Shown here: piece after piece, positions 30,499 through 39,440 of the stretch | Position numbering within the stretch: position 1 is the stretch's first letter | Layout: every line of letters begins with the position of its first letter | From: Legionella sp. PATHC035 | GTDB taxonomy: Bacteria; Pseudomonadota; Gammaproteobacteria; Legionellales; Legionellaceae | Assembly: GCF_026191115.1 (NCBI RefSeq) | Contig: NZ_JAPHOT010000001.1 | Coordinates: 1,142,501-1,206,500, forward strand | DNA length: 64,000 nucleotides | Direction: 5' to 3' | The notes under the pieces: model-generated | Databases searched by the model: none | What the model was told of the DNA's origin: nothing | Seen by the model: only the letters and a program-made list of their open reading frames with translations | Position numbers and translations under genes: made by a program

Positions 30499-31164
30499 AT
30501 GTCAAACATCCTTTTAGAAGCACAAACAAGAACGGATATGGGGAAAGGTGCGAGCCGCCGCCTACGTCGTCTTGAAAATAAAGTACCTGCTGTTATTTAT
30601 GGCGGGGATAAAAAGCCAATGTCAATTCACTTTCAGCATAATAAAGTAGTTAAGGCGTTGGAAACTGAAAGTATCTATTCCAGTGTTTTTGATATTACAG
30701 TTGATGGCAAAGTCGAACATGTTATTTTGAAGGCATTGCAACGTCATCCTTATAAACCCGTTGTGATGCATATGGATTTACAACGCGTTTCTAAAACCGA
30801 CGTTCTGGTTAAACTAGTACCTATTCATTTCATCAATGAAGACAAAGCTCCTGGCATTAAAGCGGGCGGTATTATTAACCATACCATGACTCAAGTTGAG
30901 GTACGTTGTCAGGCAAAAGATTTACCTGAGTTTATCGCAGTAGATATGTCCAATGTTCAAATGGATGAGGTGGTTCATCTATCTCACCTAAAATTGCCTA
31001 AAGGGGTACAACTCACTGTTGATGTTGCCGATGGTAGTCATGACGCTCCAGTTGTGAGCATTCACATGCCTAGAGCAAGCGCATCAGAGGAAGAAGCATC
31101 AGAAGCTGCTGAGGTTTCAGCATCTGAGGTACCTACTGTTAATGCTGCAAAAGACGAAGAGTAA
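30499..31164 (+). CDS. rplY: 50S ribosomal protein L25 (TL5/CTC form)
   Basis: 5S-rRNA-binding protein of 221 residues with an N-terminal L25 domain (about 1-95) and the longer C-terminal beta domain of TL5/CTC forms. Visible segments are DMGKGASRRLRRLENKVPAV and HIDL-like VVMHMDLQRVS. The ATG at 30499 has GGAG six bases upstream; a TTG four codons earlier is not used. The C-terminal 30 residues are Glu/Ala/Ser-rich, a common tail. It precedes pth, the conserved pair. Confidence 0.95.
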   Translation: MSNILLEAQTRTDMGKGASRRLRRLENKVPAVIYGGDKKPMSIHFQHNKVVKALETESIYSSVFDITVDGKVEHVILKALQRHPYKPVVMHMDLQRVSKTDVLVKLVPIHFINEDKAPGIKAGGIINHTMTQVEVRCQAKDLPEFIAVDMSNVQMDEVVHLSHLKLPKGVQLTVDVADGSHDAPVVSIHMPRASASEEEASEAAEVSASEVPTVNAAKDEE

Positions 31165-31204
31165 TCATTCAAGTGTGCTTGAATCAATATAACACGTAGT
31201 AAAA

Positions 31205-31240
31205 TGTAGCCTGGTTAAGCGAAGTATAACCTAGGCTACA
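31205..31240. repeat. REP-like palindrome between rplY and pth
   Basis: TGTAGCCTGGTTA at 31205-31217 pairs with TAACCTAGGCTACA at 31227-31240 with a single bulged base, around a nine- to ten-base loop. No T-tract follows, so it is not a terminator. It is the best-preserved member of a dispersed palindrome family in this window. Confidence 0.6.
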
Positions 31241-31270
31241 TAAGCACCAACCCCTATCAAGAGCTATATC

Positions 31271-31840
31271 ATGGCCATTAAACTTATCATTGGTTTGCGT
31301 AACCCAGGCTCAGCTTATGAATATACTCGACATAATGCTGGTGGATGGTTCGTCTCCGCCTTAGCTCAGCGCCACAGTGCTTTTTTTAAGCTGGAAAAAA
31401 AAATGCAGGCCGAACTGACTGATTTGGAATTAAATCAGCACTCAGGCAAGCTGGTTTTGCCTCTGACGTTTATGAACCATAGTGGTCAACCTACCCGACT
31501 TATCAGTCAATTTTACCGAATTTCACCTGAAGAAATATTGGTCGTTCATGATGAACTGGATTTACCACCAGGACGCATTAAACTTAAATCAGGTGGAGGC
31601 CATGGTGGTCATAATGGTTTAAGAGATATAATAGCTCAACTAGGCAGCACAGAATTTCACCGTTTACGAATAGGAATAGGTCATCCTGGCCATAGAGATT
31701 TAGTTCATCAATTTGTGCTCAGTAAACCCGCTGCACAAGACAGACAGTTAATTTATGATGCAATTGATAGAGGCGTGGCAGTAATGCCTTTAATATTCTC
31801 AGGTGATTTAGCCAGAGCAATGAATCAATTGAATGTTTAA
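31271..31840 (+). CDS. pth: Peptidyl-tRNA hydrolase
   Basis: Recycles peptidyl-tRNA released by stalled ribosomes by cutting the ester bond. The 189-residue protein has the family motifs GLRNPGSAYEYTRHNAGGW (catalytic His in RHNAG), TFMNHSGQP and VVHDELDLPPGRIKLKSGGG followed by HGGHNGLRDI. It sits between rplY and ychF, the usual gammaproteobacterial order. Confidence 0.97.
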   Translation: MAIKLIIGLRNPGSAYEYTRHNAGGWFVSALAQRHSAFFKLEKKMQAELTDLELNQHSGKLVLPLTFMNHSGQPTRLISQFYRISPEEILVVHDELDLPPGRIKLKSGGGHGGHNGLRDIIAQLGSTEFHRLRIGIGHPGHRDLVHQFVLSKPAAQDRQLIYDAIDRGVAVMPLIFSGDLARAMNQLNV

Positions 31841-31924
31841 AAACTGCTTATCGGTGATGCAAAAAAATTCTGGGTAGAATTTGAATGCAGCTTAATCCAA
31901 GGTAGCAGTTAGTATAGATATAAG

Positions 31925-32038
31925 GTGAGTTCAATCTGAGAAGATTACTTTTTTCTTAGATTGAACTGAATTATGTAGAATGGCTCCGTACAAAATGCCC
32001 CACATTTTTACGGGTATGACGTTCTATATTGAACTCAC
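31925..32038 (+). promoter_or_regulatory. ychF leader with competing inverted repeats
   Basis: GTTCAATCTGAGAA (31929-31942) pairs with TTCTTAGATTGAAC (31953-31966), 13 of 14 matching around a ten-base loop. The 5' arm (GTGAGTTCAAT, 31925-31935) is also perfectly complementary over 11 bases to ATTGAACTCAC at 32028-32038, just before the ychF ribosome site. The two pairings are mutually exclusive, so a switch is possible; no T-tract is present. Confidence 0.4.
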
Positions 32039-32066
32039 ATTCGTTTTAATAATAGAGGTACTACAC

Positions 32067-33158
32067 ATGGGATTTAAATGTGGCATCGTGGGCTTGCCCA
32101 ATGTTGGTAAATCAACACTGTTCAACGCACTCACCAAAGCAGGTATTGAAGCGGCAAACTATCCTTTTTGTACAATAGAACCCAATGTTGGGATAGTTAC
32201 TGTTCCAGATCCTCGTCTCGATGCTTTGAGTGAGATAGTGAAACCACAACAAGTACTCCCAGCAACCATGCAATTCGTTGATATTGCTGGTATTGTCAAA
32301 GGGGCATCTAAAGGTGAGGGCTTGGGAAATCAGTTTTTGGCTAACATTCGTGAAACGGACGCCATTGCCCATGTAGTACGCTGTTTTGAAAACACCGACG
32401 TAGTCCATGTCGAAGGTCAAGTACATCCGCTAAGTGACATAGAAGTCATTAATACAGAACTTGCTTTAGCCGATATGGAAACTCTTGAAAAAGCCATATT
32501 GAAAGCAGGAAAAAACAGTCGTAGTGGTAATAAAGAAGCAATTTTTGAAATGAAAACCCTGGAAAAAATCAAGACGCATCTTGATGCAGGTTATCCAGTC
32601 CGCACCTTAGAATTGAGTGCTGAAGAAGAACCTATTGCGCGCCGCCTTTTTCTGCTTACCGCAAAACCCGTACTTTATATTGCAAATGTCGATGACAACG
32701 GTTATGAAAACAATCCTTTACTGGATCAAGTTCGTGATTTGGCGTTGCAAGAAAAAGCCAGTATTGTTGCTCTATGTGCTGCAACTGAAGCAGAATTAGT
32801 TGAATTAGATGAAGCAGATCGCCAAGAATTCATGGAAGACTTAGGTTTAAGTGAACCCGGATTGCATCGCGTGATTCGTGCAGGTTATGAGTTATTAGGC
32901 TTGCAAACTTATTTTACTGCCGGCATCAAAGAAGTAAGAGCATGGACTATTCCTAAAGGAGCTACTGCGCCACAAGCAGCAGGCGTTATCCATTCGGACT
33001 TTGAAAAAGGCTTTATCCGAGCAGAGGTCATTGCCTATGACGCATTTATCACATGTAAAGGTGAGCAAGGGGCAAAAGAAGCCGGAAAATTACGTCTGGA
33101 AGGTAAAGATTATGTGGTTTGCGATGGCGATGTCATGCATTTTCGGTTTAATGTATAA
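32067..33158 (+). CDS. ychF: Redox-regulated ATPase YchF (Obg-like)
   Basis: Universally conserved TRAFAC-class P-loop protein that prefers ATP and interacts with ribosomes. The 363-residue protein has G1 [15 protein letters not shown], the switch [24 protein letters not shown] at the G4 position, a coiled-coil insertion around 140-200 and a C-terminal TGS domain ([14 protein letters not shown]). The ATG at 32067 has AGAGG eight bases before it; an in-frame extension to 31980 is leader. Confidence 0.96.
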   Translation: MGFKCGIVGLPNVGKSTLFNALTKAGIEAANYPFCTIEPNVGIVTVPDPRLDALSEIVKPQQVLPATMQFVDIAGIVKGASKGEGLGNQFLANIRETDAIAHVVRCFENTDVVHVEGQVHPLSDIEVINTELALADMETLEKAILKAGKNSRSGNKEAIFEMKTLEKIKTHLDAGYPVRTLELSAEEEPIARRLFLLTAKPVLYIANVDDNGYENNPLLDQVRDLALQEKASIVALCAATEAELVELDEADRQEFMEDLGLSEPGLHRVIRAGYELLGLQTYFTAGIKEVRAWTIPKGATAPQAAGVIHSDFEKGFIRAEVIAYDAFITCKGEQGAKEAGKLRLEGKDYVVCDGDVMHFRFNV

Positions 33159-33304
33159 GCTCGTGTGCAGCGAATAACCCAAGAAAAAGATCGTATCCCT
33201 TGGTCGAACGTGTGGCTGGGTACTCACAAGTTAAACCTACTTTTACTTGACAATTCGTATGCACAAACCTTAGCATTTGCTGATTGAATCGTAGAGGACA
33301 AACA

Positions 33305-34273
33305 ATGTCGATTGACAGTATACGCACGCTGGTTAGTGACGATTTTAATGCAGTTAATGCGCTTATTATTAATAAAATCGAATCACAAATCGGTTTAATT
33401 GATGACATGTCCCACCATATCATAGAAAGTGGCGGCAAAAGACTGCGTCCATTGTTAGTTCTTTTAGCAAGTAATGCATGTGGTTATCAAGGTAAAGAGC
33501 ATATTACTCTGGCTGCTATGGTGGAGTTTTTCCATACAGCCACGCTGCTACACGATGATGTCATCGACGAATCCACCTTAAGAAGAGGACGGCAGACGGC
33601 AAATGATATTTGGGGTAGCAAAGCAAGTATTTTGGTTGGTGATTACCTTTTCACTCAATCCATTGAATTAATTGTTGATTCTGGTAACCCAGACGTACTC
33701 AAGCTTTTTGCCAAGACAGCTCTTGAGATCAGCTGTGGTGAAGTAAAACAGTTATCAAACCGTCATAATCCTACGCTAACTTTTGATGAATATTTTGATG
33801 TAATTCGAGCAAAAACAGCGCTCTTATTTGCAGCTGCAGCCTGTATAGGTCCGATCATCAGCAAGGCATCCAAGGAAGTGCAAGACAGTCTGTATGCCTA
33901 TGGCCTGCATCTGGGTAATGCATTTCAGCTTATCGACGATGCTCTGGATTATTGCTCTGATGCCAAAACAATCGGCAAAAATATAGGGGACGACTTGGCT
34001 GATGGTAAGGCTACCTTGCCTTTAATTCACGCATTACAGCATGGTACCGAACTGCAAAAACAACAAATTATAGAAAGTCTGAAAAAAGGCACCTTGGATT
34101 TTCTCCCGGATATTCTTCTGGCCCTCGAAGAAACCAAAGCGATAGAATACACCAAGAACATCGCCGCCCAAGAAGTTGACAGGGCGTTATCCTCTTTGAT
34201 GATGCTACCTAATTCAAAATATAAAGAGGCACTGATCAATTTGGCTCAATTCGCCTTGCAAAGAAGTTATTGA
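33305..34273 (+). CDS. ispB: Octaprenyl diphosphate synthase
   Basis: Elongates farnesyl diphosphate with isopentenyl diphosphate to make the ubiquinone side chain. Both aspartate-rich motifs are present: LLHDDVIDESTLRRG and LIDDALDY. The ATG at 33305 gives 322 residues and the usual N-terminus; GAGGAC lies upstream. In many relatives it is divergent from rplU-rpmA; here it lies 3 kb away in the same neighbourhood. The precise chain length of the product is inferred from the family. Confidence 0.93.
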   Translation: MSIDSIRTLVSDDFNAVNALIINKIESQIGLIDDMSHHIIESGGKRLRPLLVLLASNACGYQGKEHITLAAMVEFFHTATLLHDDVIDESTLRRGRQTANDIWGSKASILVGDYLFTQSIELIVDSGNPDVLKLFAKTALEISCGEVKQLSNRHNPTLTFDEYFDVIRAKTALLFAAAACIGPIISKASKEVQDSLYAYGLHLGNAFQLIDDALDYCSDAKTIGKNIGDDLADGKATLPLIHALQHGTELQKQQIIESLKKGTLDFLPDILLALEETKAIEYTKNIAAQEVDRALSSLMMLPNSKYKEALINLAQFALQRSY

Positions 34274-34348
34274 TTTAAGAAGCCTGGGCGCAGCACGGTG
34301 AATCCCAGAAATTTAATGTAAACCATGTTATATAGTACGACTCTAACA

Positions 34349-34425
34349 CGGAGTGTAGCTCAGCCTGGTAGAGCACTGCCTTCGGGAGGCAGGGGTCGCA
34401 GGTTCAATTCCTGTCACTCCGACCA
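34349..34425 (+). tRNA. tRNA-Pro (anticodon CGG)
   Basis: A 77-base tRNA with encoded CCA. The acceptor stem CGGAGTG / CACTCCG pairs fully, the D arm is GTAGCTCAGCCTGGTAGAGC-like, the anticodon loop TTCGGGA sits on the stem CTGCC / GGCAG, and the T arm carries GGTTCAATTCC. It is close to the E. coli proK type. TATAGT at 34331-34336 could be a -10, without a good -35. Confidence 0.95.
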
Positions 34426-34696
34426 TATAAATCAATAGGTTATGAAATTTATAGAAAGGCGCATTATAGCTCCAAGTGTCACAATCTCATTCCCATCATC
34501 TTGTTCAGTGCAATATAAAAATTTAACCCAATTAATCACTCGGATCACCATTTGATTTTCTGTAGAATTGCCCCCTATCAAACTGAAAATCGAACTTTTC
34601 GCAAGATTTTTAATGAGTTATTACTATTGGTTCTTGTTTCTAGTACTCAAAATGCTGGAGAATATCCAGATCTTACTGTCATATGAAGGGATAACC

Positions 34697-35146
34697 ATGT
34701 CAGTGCCCCATCAACGATATTTAGAGGAAGCGATAAAAGAAGCTCGGCAAAGTCTTGCCCAGGGAGGAATACCCATTGGTGCTGTACTTGTTTATCAAAA
34801 CAGGATCATCGGACGCGGACATAATCAACGAGTCCAAAAAGGAAGCGCTATATTTCATGCTGAAATGGATGCGTTAGAGAATGCGGGTAGACAGCAAGCT
34901 CAAGTTTATGAGCAATCTATTTTATACACTACACTCTCTCCTTGCGCCATGTGCAGTGGAGCCATTCTTCTTTATAAGATTCCTTATGTGGTGATTGGAG
35001 AAAATCAAACTTTTATGGGAGAAGAATCGCTATTAACCTCTCATGGAGTCAAACTTGAGGTCTTACAGAATAAAGAATGCATCAGCATGATGCGACATTT
35101 CATTATTCAAAATAGTAAGTTATGGAGCGAGGATATTGGCGAATAA
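34697..35146 (+). CDS. Cytosine deaminase of the fungal FCY1 type
   Basis: A 149-residue zinc-dependent deaminase. The HAE motif (FHAEMDALENAGR) and PCAMC (TTLSPCAMCSGAILLY) supply zinc ligands and the catalytic Glu. Flanking residues resemble yeast cytosine deaminase (Fcy1) rather than TadA: GGIPIGAVL, GRGHN, QKGSA, IPYVVIGEN, and the C-terminal SEDIGE that closes Fcy1. It therefore probably converts cytosine to uracil in pyrimidine salvage. The ATG at 34697 has GAAGGG upstream; longer in-frame starts add a non-homologous hydrophobic tail. The lateral-transfer origin is inference. Confidence 0.85.
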   Translation: MSVPHQRYLEEAIKEARQSLAQGGIPIGAVLVYQNRIIGRGHNQRVQKGSAIFHAEMDALENAGRQQAQVYEQSILYTTLSPCAMCSGAILLYKIPYVVIGENQTFMGEESLLTSHGVKLEVLQNKECISMMRHFIIQNSKLWSEDIGE

Positions 35147-35232
35147 TTCCGTTAAGAAAAATTTTCAGGGTATTATTTACTCGTTTAAAGGCAAATCCTC
35201 AAACGCTGTGGCTGTACGCCTAGCCAGCATGA

Positions 35233-36012
35233 CTACTTAGGACCCACCCTAGGTGACGCATCCTCCTTAGGCTCACCAGGTTTTGATTGAGGTGGAGAGC
35301 GAAAATAGGAGGAGATAACACCAATTACCTCCTTCGGTAACCTTTTTTCAAGTTCGCCATCTTTCTGCGATTCTGCGTCAATGGCTATTAACGCAATTTG
35401 TCTTTCTTGTTCTTCTTTTTTTCTCGTCTCGAGATTAATAGGTAGTTGCTCGTAAATTTTGGTGAGTAAACCTTGGTTTAAAGCTTTTTCCGCTGGATCA
35501 CTATTTTGCGTTAGCTCAATTTGTTTTAAACGAGTATTGTGATGTTGAAGCGTAAGAGAAAGGCTCTCTAATACTTTATTGGTAATCTTATTTGCTCTTA
35601 TATTCAGATACTCTAGGGAATCGTTTGATTTCAAGGCGTCGATGATTGCCAGTAAACCGTCTTCACTGATTTGACTGGCATGGATATCTAAAACTCGAAG
35701 AGAAGTATTATTTTTTAGGAAATTGGCGATTAATATGGCACCAGCATCATCTATAACACTATTATTCGCGAGTATTGAAGTAATTTGATGCTCTGCTTGC
35801 AGACAAGGCAATAATTTTTCTACATCCCTGCCGCCAATATCCTCCGAATTAACAAGACCATAATATCCTAATCGCAAAGTATTTCCGGTATTCAGAGCCT
35901 CTAGACGAGGACCATGGGCATTACGGGTGTATATTAAATCCGTACCTGGGATCAAGTTGAACTCTAGAGATGGAAGTTCTTTTTTAATAGTACTCTCTAA
36001 CTTGGACAGCAT
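35233..36012 (-). CDS. Leucine-rich repeat protein, possible effector
   Basis: A 259-residue cytosolic-type protein with about three ribonuclease-inhibitor-like leucine-rich repeats at 75-170 (TSLRVLDIHASQISEDGLLA, DSLEYLNIRANKITNKVLES). A charged helix follows, then LPKEVIGVISSYF at 225-237, which looks like an F-box-type or related LPxEV motif seen in Legionella proteins. The proline-rich tail ends the protein. The ATG at 36012 is fixed by AAAGGAG upstream. It is divergent from the cysteine-protease-like gene across 165 bp. Effector status is inferred. Confidence 0.75.
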   Translation of the reverse strand: MLSKLESTIKKELPSLEFNLIPGTDLIYTRNAHGPRLEALNTGNTLRLGYYGLVNSEDIGGRDVEKLLPCLQAEHQITSILANNSVIDDAGAILIANFLKNNTSLRVLDIHASQISEDGLLAIIDALKSNDSLEYLNIRANKITNKVLESLSLTLQHHNTRLKQIELTQNSDPAEKALNQGLLTKIYEQLPINLETRKKEEQERQIALIAIDAESQKDGELEKRLPKEVIGVISSYFRSPPQSKPGEPKEDASPRVGPK

Positions 36013-36176
36013 ATCAACTCCTTTTTCTATGCTTATATAAATTATAGCCATAAATGAACAAAAATTAACCTTGATCGCCATGCCTTTAGCTTAATCAGTT
36101 TGGGTTTTATTTAAATAATTTCATTAACTCTTTTTATTTATTATTATTCCATTCGTTTTTATTTAGAGACCTAGTT

Positions 36177-37244
36177 ATGAGAAACAGAGATATCGCAAGA
36201 AATGCATTAAAATATGCCAGGGAAATTATTTTGGAAGGAACAACTCAGCCTGCCAATAACTTGTATCCTGACATCCGAAAAAAAGCAATCAGCGACGTCA
36301 TGTTTGAATCTCATATTTTGGCAATGAGGGACCCTAAATTTTCTCTGGAGTTTGATAGTACTACCCAACAATTTTATCAACGTATTCAACTTTGTAAGAA
36401 ATTCTCGGTAGGCAATTGTTATGAATATGCTTTACTTGCTTTAGATTATTGTATTAATTATGAACCTCATGTTTCTGCAGAAGCTTTTTATATAAAAGGT
36501 GGCGATCATTGTTTTTTAGTTATCGGAAGAAAAGCTGACAGCAATCCCTCAGACCCCACAACATGGGGTGAAGAAGTTTATATCTGTGACCCTTCTGAAA
36601 ATGAGGTATACCTTGCTGTAAACTATTTATCGCGACTTAAAAATTATTATAAGGTAGATGATAATAATGGAGAAACATTCACCAATTTTTCAGAGAATTT
36701 TAACAGCGAGAAACACCGACTCTCTCCTATCCCTAATCTAAATACCGATTACTTTAGACACTACAATTCTGAAGAGCACTTAAACAAATTGTTGATGCGT
36801 TTTAGAGAAAAATACGCAGTCATTCTCTCTGCTGCAGAAAAAATGAAACAAGATTTTGAGCGAATTACTGGGCGATTAGTCCTTGAATATGGAGCAACCG
36901 ATGCAAAATTCTTGCTTCTTTCATCACAATTAGCTCATTTAACCTCTTTAATTGAAGAAATGAAAAATACGCTTATTGCCCCTTATGCAAGAGAAAGTTA
37001 TGGTGAAATGAGAGCAAAACTTGATGGAAAACTCATACGGGCTATTAATGTTTTGGATGAGATCACGAATAAAATAAATCAAGAAAATTTTACACTGGCG
37101 AAGTATAATAATGAATCCTCATGGAAAACTTCCTGCATGAAATTTTTCAACATTTTACCGCAAACATTTCGTAAGACTCAAACAACTCTGGAAACTTCTC
37201 AAGATCAATGCCAACGAATTAAAGCTGAGCTAAGAATATTTTAA
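36177..37244 (+). CDS. Papain-fold-like protein with Cys-His-Asp set, possible effector
   Basis: A 355-residue protein with no recognised name. The N-terminal half shows an ordered C81 (VGNCYEYALLAL), H111 (GGDHCFLVIGR) and D138 (VYICDPSENEVYLA) arrangement typical of papain-like cysteine proteases or amidases of bacterial effectors. The C-terminal half (about 195-350) is helical and probably coiled coil (AAEKMKQDFERI, NVLDEITNKINQ). No signal peptide is present. Secretion into a host and proteolysis of a host protein are plausible but untested. It is divergent from the LRR gene. Confidence 0.75.
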   Translation: MRNRDIARNALKYAREIILEGTTQPANNLYPDIRKKAISDVMFESHILAMRDPKFSLEFDSTTQQFYQRIQLCKKFSVGNCYEYALLALDYCINYEPHVSAEAFYIKGGDHCFLVIGRKADSNPSDPTTWGEEVYICDPSENEVYLAVNYLSRLKNYYKVDDNNGETFTNFSENFNSEKHRLSPIPNLNTDYFRHYNSEEHLNKLLMRFREKYAVILSAAEKMKQDFERITGRLVLEYGATDAKFLLLSSQLAHLTSLIEEMKNTLIAPYARESYGEMRAKLDGKLIRAINVLDEITNKINQENFTLAKYNNESSWKTSCMKFFNILPQTFRKTQTTLETSQDQCQRIKAELRIF

Positions 37245-37411
37245 TGGCATTGAGCTACGACAGTTCAAGTCAATCGATAGGGGGCATTTATTCACGAGTC
37301 ATCCACCGAATTGGTTGTCGCCTAGAACATTTGCATGCCGAGCTTCAGGATAGAAGGGTTTGTTGGGTCAAAACGACCCAACATTGCTTTGCTAATAGAC
37401 TTTTTTAATTT

Positions 37412-38386
37412 TTAGCCGAATGTACATTTTTTTGTTTCATCGGCGATCAAATTTGCTTTTTCCCCCTTATTCTCATTTTGAAAAAAATGATGCGAATTTC
37501 TTTTTTCACATTGGCTTTTCAAAAAGGACTCTATGCTTGCGAAGAATAATTCCGGAACATCAGACTCAAGGGAATGGTCGGCGCCTTCAAACACGAGATA
37601 TTGATTGTTAGGGATTCTGTTCGCCATGAATTCAGAATGTTTTTTATCAGTAATCCAGTCTTCTTCGCCTACCAAAATGAGCGTGTTACAGGTTATTTCA
37701 TGCAGGCGATCTTCATAATTAAATGTACGTAAAAATCCGCCAAAACCCTGGTTTAAAGGCTCATGTGCAAAAATATAATCCGGAGCTGGTCGATTTACAG
37801 GAAGATTATGTCTTTTCCTCCAAGAATACATGGAATCCATGACATCAAAAAAATGATCCAGCTCTTCATCGCTTTTAAAAGTCCCCTCCCATAATTGCTC
37901 ACAGACTTTTTGTTGAGCCAGAGATCCTCTTTTTTCCACATTAAGACGAGCTGTTTCAAGGTTTCTAAAGCTTGGAGAACCAGCTGCCAGGATAAGACTC
38001 GAAACATATTTTGGATAGGTCAGAGTGTATCCTAGTGCGCACATTGCGCCATAGGATTTACCCAATAGAACTATTTTTTCCAGATTGAGGTATTTACGAA
38101 TTTCATCCACATCTCGAATATAATTGTCCATAGTATAGGATGAAGGGTCGTTTTTCTCACTTAATCCACATCCTCTGGGATCAATGAATACCATATTGCC
38201 CGTAGTTGCCAAGCATTCGTAATCCTTGTAGTGAGAATGATTGGCACCCGGGCCACCAGGAAGCATAAAAACGTAGGGCATTTTGTCGAGATTCGCTTCG
38301 TTTTCACAGACTATACGGATATGCAATCTGGTTTCCGGTGCATTATCTCGTTTAGGGATATCAATAAATAAGTCCTTAATCCACAT
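37412..38386 (-). CDS. Alpha/beta hydrolase, proline iminopeptidase-like
   Basis: A 324-residue cytosolic alpha/beta hydrolase. The HGGPG-type oxyanion motif (MLPGGPGANH) and nucleophile elbow GKSYGAM with S111 resemble proline iminopeptidases and their relatives. DWITD near 245 and GADHSLE near 280 supply the expected Asp and His. FIDPRGCGLSEK is also typical of the S33 family. The ATG at 38386 is chosen for AGGAGA just upstream. Substrate is not predictable. About 45 polar residues extend beyond the fold at the C-terminus. Confidence 0.84.
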   Translation of the reverse strand: MWIKDLFIDIPKRDNAPETRLHIRIVCENEANLDKMPYVFMLPGGPGANHSHYKDYECLATTGNMVFIDPRGCGLSEKNDPSSYTMDNYIRDVDEIRKYLNLEKIVLLGKSYGAMCALGYTLTYPKYVSSLILAAGSPSFRNLETARLNVEKRGSLAQQKVCEQLWEGTFKSDEELDHFFDVMDSMYSWRKRHNLPVNRPAPDYIFAHEPLNQGFGGFLRTFNYEDRLHEITCNTLILVGEEDWITDKKHSEFMANRIPNNQYLVFEGADHSLESDVPELFFASIESFLKSQCEKRNSHHFFQNENKGEKANLIADETKKCTFG

Positions 38387-38625
38387 GAGGTTCTCCTGAT
38401 TCAAATATATTTTTTTGTATCGCCTTAGCCTTTTCTTGAGAGCAAAGGCACAAACTATTCGATATGCTTATTTTATTCTATGTAGACTCTTAAAAGTCCT
38501 TCATAAGTGCATAGACTATACTACGAATTGATTTAATAGTTACTTTTTAGATAGGAACAACTGGAATTTTAAAAAAATCGAGCGTTCTGGTCCTGCGGCA
38601 AATTTCAAATACAAAGGAGGTTCAT

Positions 38626-39305
38626 ATGAAAACAGCACTCATTACCGGAGCAAATAGAGGTCTTGGTTTGGAGTTTGCCCGTCAACTTAAAGAGAAAGGA
38701 TATTATGTTATAGGATGTTGCCGCACCCCATCAAAGCAAATGAACTGAACGAGTTGGCTGATGAACTGATTCAATTAGATGTGACAAGCGACCAAGATAT
38801 AGCTTCTTTAAAACACGCTTTAAATAGCAGACCGATTGATTTGTTAGTAAATAATGCAGGTATTAGCGGTGAGCAAGGTGTAACCATAGGTGCTATTAAT
38901 AGAGAAAATTTCCTTGAAGTTTTAAATGTAAATTGTATCAGTGTGGTGAAATTGAGTGATGCTTTGCTAACCAATATCGAAGCGAGCCAGGAAAAAAATA
39001 TCTTGGTGATTAGCTCTCGCATGGGGAGCATTTCTGATAATGACCACGGTAAATCATATGCTTATCGTACCAGTAAAGCGGCTCTTAATTGTGCCATGCG
39101 CAGCTTCGCTATCGATGTACAAGATAAAGGAGTTCATGTCATGCTCATTCATCCAGGGTGGGTAAAAACAGCAATGGGCGGAGCAGATGCGTTAATTGAT
39201 GTACAAACCAGTGTCGCAGGAATTCTAAAACAAGCAGAGAACGAATTCGCTCAAAGTCATGCAGAAAAGCTGCACCGTTATGATGGTGGTGTCATAGCCT
39301 GGTAG
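38626..39305 (+). pseudogene. Short-chain dehydrogenase/reductase, frameshifted
   Basis: An SDR gene split by one frameshift. The first frame starts at 38626 behind a perfect AAAGGAGG and encodes TGANRGLGLEFARQL (cofactor motif) up to GCCRTPSKQMN and a TGA at 38746-38748. The second frame, open from before 38715, continues ELADELIQLDVTSDQDI, NNAG, the catalytic SSRMGS and YRTSK, to a normal end. A one-base loss between about 38726 and 38745, near short C and A runs, would explain it. It is either a recent pseudogene or a sequencing error, because everything else is intact. Confidence 0.82.
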
Positions 39306-39440
39306 ACCAACAGTGTTACAATCGGATATGACCCAATATGGATTAATTAAAATTTAAGGTGTAGTTCAAAAAACACGGACTACACCCTACCCTGGATTTT
39401 TCTAGTCCCGGCTATGGGATGCAGTTCTATATCATTTTTC

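Noticed and set aside
34331-34348. TATAGT box before tRNA-Pro as a full promoter
   Set aside because: The -10 is acceptable, but no hexamer near consensus lies 16-18 bases upstream, so it is mentioned with the tRNA only.
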